Origin: Nocardioides soli | GTDB lineage: Bacteria; Actinomycetota; Actinomycetes; Propionibacteriales; Nocardioidaceae | Assembly (NCBI RefSeq): GCF_014191495.1 | Contig: NZ_JACHWR010000001.1 | Coordinates: 248,001-312,000, forward strand | Length of the DNA stretch: 64,000 bases | Direction: 5' to 3' | Made by a program: the position numbers and the translations under genes | Notes under the pieces: generated by a model | Database searches by the model: none | What the model saw: only the letters and a program-made list of their open reading frames with translations | Told to the model about the DNA's origin: nothing | Shown: positions 62,186 through 64,000 of the stretch, piece by piece | Numbering within the stretch: the stretch's first letter is position 1 | How the letters are laid out: each line of letters starts with the position of its first letter

Positions 62186-63541
62186 TCAGGACGCGATCCG
62201 AACGGGGACGACCAGGTCCCCGACGATCAGCACCGCACCCATGACCAGCAGCACGCTGGCCACGCAGTAGGCGATCGGCAACAGCCGCGCGACATCGACG
62301 TACCCGGGATCGGGGCGGCCGCGCAGCCGGGCCATCCCGCGGCGGATCGCCTCCCAGAGCGCGCCCGCGATGTGGCCGCCGTCGAGCGGCAGCAGCGGGA
62401 TGAAGTTGAACATGCCGATGAAGAAGTTGAAGCCCGCGATCAGCATCAGCAGGAAGACGGCCTTCTCCTTGACCGGGAACGCCTCCTCCGACACGGTCTC
62501 GCCCGCGATCCGGCCGCCCCCGACGATGCTCACGGGGCCGTTGGGGTCGCGCTCCTGGATGCCGACGATCGCCTCGGCGACGTCCCACACCTTCACCGGG
62601 AGGGTGCCGAGGGCGACGACCGTGTCCTTGGTCATCCGGCCCATCTGGTCGACGGTGTAGATCGGCCCGCCCGTGTTGAGGCCGCCCAGCGTCGGGCTCA
62701 CCCCGAGGAAGCCGACCTGGGTGAGGTCGGCATCGGTGGTCGACGTGGGTCGGGCGGTCACGGTCGTGTTCGTGCTGAGCGTGAGCTGCCGACCGTCGCG
62801 CTCGACCACGATCGTGGCGGCGCCGTCGTCGTTGGCGCGGATCTCCTTCTGGAGCGCCTCCCAGCTCGTGAACGGCACACCGTTGAACGACACGATCCGG
62901 TCGCCGACCTCGATCCCGGCGGCCTTCGCCGGCGCGACCGGATCGGTCGGACTGCAGGCGCGGTCACCCTCCGAGGCGGGCAGCACGCAGTCGACCACCG
63001 TGCTGACGACCGGACTGTAGGGCTTGGGATCGCTCAGGTTGCCGTACGTCGCGAAGACCCCGGCGAAGATGAAGAAGGCGATCAGGATGTTCACCGTGGG
63101 CCCGCCGGCCATCACGATGACCTTCTTCCACCACGCCATCTTGTAGAAGAGCCGGTCGGAGTCCTCCGGCCGGATCGTCTCCCACTCGGCCGCCCGCGCG
63201 TCCGAGATCAGCTGGGTGAACATGCCGGTGTTGGACTTGCGCACGCGCACGACCTGGTTGCCCTGGGCGTCGACCGTGACGTCGTCGGCGAGTTCCACCG
63301 CACCGGGCGGCAGCATCCCGACGATCTTGACGAAGCCGCCGAGCGGGATCGCCTTCACGCCGTACTCGGTCTCCCCGACCTGCTTGCTCCAGACGGTGGG
63401 CCCGAAGCCGATGAAGTACTGGGTGACCTTCCCGCCGAACTTCTTGGCCGGGATCATGTGGCCGAGCTCGTGGAGGGCGATCGAGGCCATGATGGCGGTC
63501 GCGAAGATCACCACCCCGAGCAGGTAGAACAGAGCGCTCAC
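62186..63541 (-). CDS. Site-2-type M50 membrane protease with PDZ domain
   Basis: A 451-aa intramembrane protease. HELGH at about 24-28 in the first helix is the zinc site, FNFIPLLPLDGGHIAG (LDG) the third ligand, with a PDZ domain between (about residues 190-290, GIEVGDRIVSFNGVPF). Four membrane segments. It corresponds to the RseP/Rip1 group that cuts anti-sigma factors and other membrane proteins. GTG 63541 gives the first helix directly. Confidence 0.94.
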   Translation of the reverse strand: MSALFYLLGVVIFATAIMASIALHELGHMIPAKKFGGKVTQYFIGFGPTVWSKQVGETEYGVKAIPLGGFVKIVGMLPPGAVELADDVTVDAQGNQVVRVRKSNTGMFTQLISDARAAEWETIRPEDSDRLFYKMAWWKKVIVMAGGPTVNILIAFFIFAGVFATYGNLSDPKPYSPVVSTVVDCVLPASEGDRACSPTDPVAPAKAAGIEVGDRIVSFNGVPFTSWEALQKEIRANDDGAATIVVERDGRQLTLSTNTTVTARPTSTTDADLTQVGFLGVSPTLGGLNTGGPIYTVDQMGRMTKDTVVALGTLPVKVWDVAEAIVGIQERDPNGPVSIVGGGRIAGETVSEEAFPVKEKAVFLLMLIAGFNFFIGMFNFIPLLPLDGGHIAGALWEAIRRGMARLRGRPDPGYVDVARLLPIAYCVASVLLVMGAVLIVGDLVVPVRIAS

Positions 63542-63548
63542 TGCCCAT

Positions 63549-63576
63549 CCTCACTCATGTACGGCCTCACTCATGT
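63549..63576. repeat. 16-bp-period duplication over the dxr stop codon
   Basis: CCTCACTCATGT occurs at 63549-63560 and at 63565-63576. The second copy includes the dxr stop and the first an identical triplet. It parallels the 14-bp duplication at the paaD stop. Confidence 0.75.
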
Positions 63577-64000
63577 CCGGCCCTCGATCAGCTGGCGGGC
63601 CGCGTCGCGGGCCCAGGCGTCGGCAGCGAGGACGTCCTCGATGCCCACCTCAGAGGGTACGACGTGCCGGCTGAGAACTTCCTGAACCGTGGGGACGATC
63701 CCGGTGAATCCGAGCCGACCGGACCGGAAGGCGTCGACGCACTCCTCGTTGGCCGCGTTGTAGACGGCCGGGGCGGTGCCGCCGCGCTCCCCCGCCTGCC
63801 GCGCCAGCGCGACCGCCGGGAACGCCTCGTCGTCGAGCGGGAAGAACTCCCACGTCTCCGGCCTCGTCCAGTCGACCGGCGGCGCCGTGTCGGGCACCCG
63901 GTCGGGCCAGGCCAGGCCGAGCGCGATCGGGATCAGCATCGTCGGCGGACTCGCCTGCACCAGCGTCGAGCCGTCGACGAACTCGACCATCGAGTGCACG
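63571..64000 (-). CDS. dxr: 1-deoxy-D-xylulose 5-phosphate reductoisomerase, C-terminal part
   Basis: The last 142 residues of a protein whose start lies beyond the right edge. HSMVEFVDGSTLVQASPPTM and TAPAVYNAANEECVDAFRSG are the conserved C-terminal DXR stretches (substrate loop and PAVYNAANE). DXR makes methylerythritol phosphate. The visible part ends cleanly at TGA 63571, 29 bp before the M50 protease start. Confidence 0.95.
   Translation of the reverse strand, partial: VHSMVEFVDGSTLVQASPPTMLIPIALGLAWPDRVPDTAPPVDWTRPETWEFFPLDDEAFPAVALARQAGERGGTAPAVYNAANEECVDAFRSGRLGFTGIVPTVQEVLSRHVVPSEVGIEDVLAADAWARDAARQLIEGRT

Overview
This 64 kb window is a chromosomal stretch from a high-GC actinobacterium. 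Gene content and style point to Nocardioides or a close relative in the Nocardioidaceae, but this is inference from family resemblance: there is no rRNA gene to confirm it. Very short intergenic gaps, many GTG and TTG starts, frequent 4-nt GTGA/ATGA overlaps and probable leaderless transcripts all fit. I see no tRNA, rRNA, CRISPR, insertion sequence or prophage.

Layout. 0-7.4 kb: a cysteine-rich HTH regulator, adenosine kinase, an array of palindromic repeats, erpA, glycerate kinase, a GNAT enzyme, nadA and a GAF histidine kinase. 7.5-13 kb: a MacAB-type efflux operon with two adaptors and a DUF5666 lipoprotein. 13-16 kb: a phage-shock-type envelope module (pspA, htpX, pspAB) and a DUF3043 protein. 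16-22 kb: an aldo/keto reductase, a vapBC toxin-antitoxin pair and the complete phenylacetyl-CoA epoxidase operon paaABCDE behind a 13-bp inverted repeat. 22-25 kb: GNAT, azlCD, dapB and a methyltransferase.

25.3-31.1 kb holds the most unusual cluster. Five co-directional genes encode a SatD-like protein, a membrane protein, an AAA+ ATPase of the contractile-injection-system type, a 666-aa DUF4157 zincin-motif protein with a long hydrophobic segment, and a small YbjN/secretion-chaperone-like protein. They resemble the ATPase, effector and chaperone part of an extracellular contractile injection system (eCIS), but no sheath, tube or baseplate gene is present in the window.

31-42 kb: M16 peptidase, pnp and rpsO; an L,D-transpeptidase; an ECF sigma factor with two genes that share a near-identical promoter motif; GTP-dependent PEP carboxykinase; an ArsR-SulP operon. 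42-50 kb: an MMPL transporter, a NarL-type two-component pair, divergent ptsI/ptsH and a membrane protein. 50-57 kb: rimP-nusA-rnpM-infB-rbfA-truB-ribF, a translation and RNA-maturation operon. 57-64 kb: a lipoprotein with a DUF4439 protein, proS, a GNAT protein, and the isoprenoid segment dxr-(M50 protease)-ispG with a 36-codon membrane peptide gene at its end.

A second theme is dispersed palindromic DNA. Every convergent intergenic gap longer than about 150 bp (six of six) carries a repeat or palindrome. At least four sequence families occur, one of them a 91-bp nested hairpin whose two copies differ by a compensatory base-pair change. A separate 20-bp palindrome occurs twice inside the nusA-infB operon.
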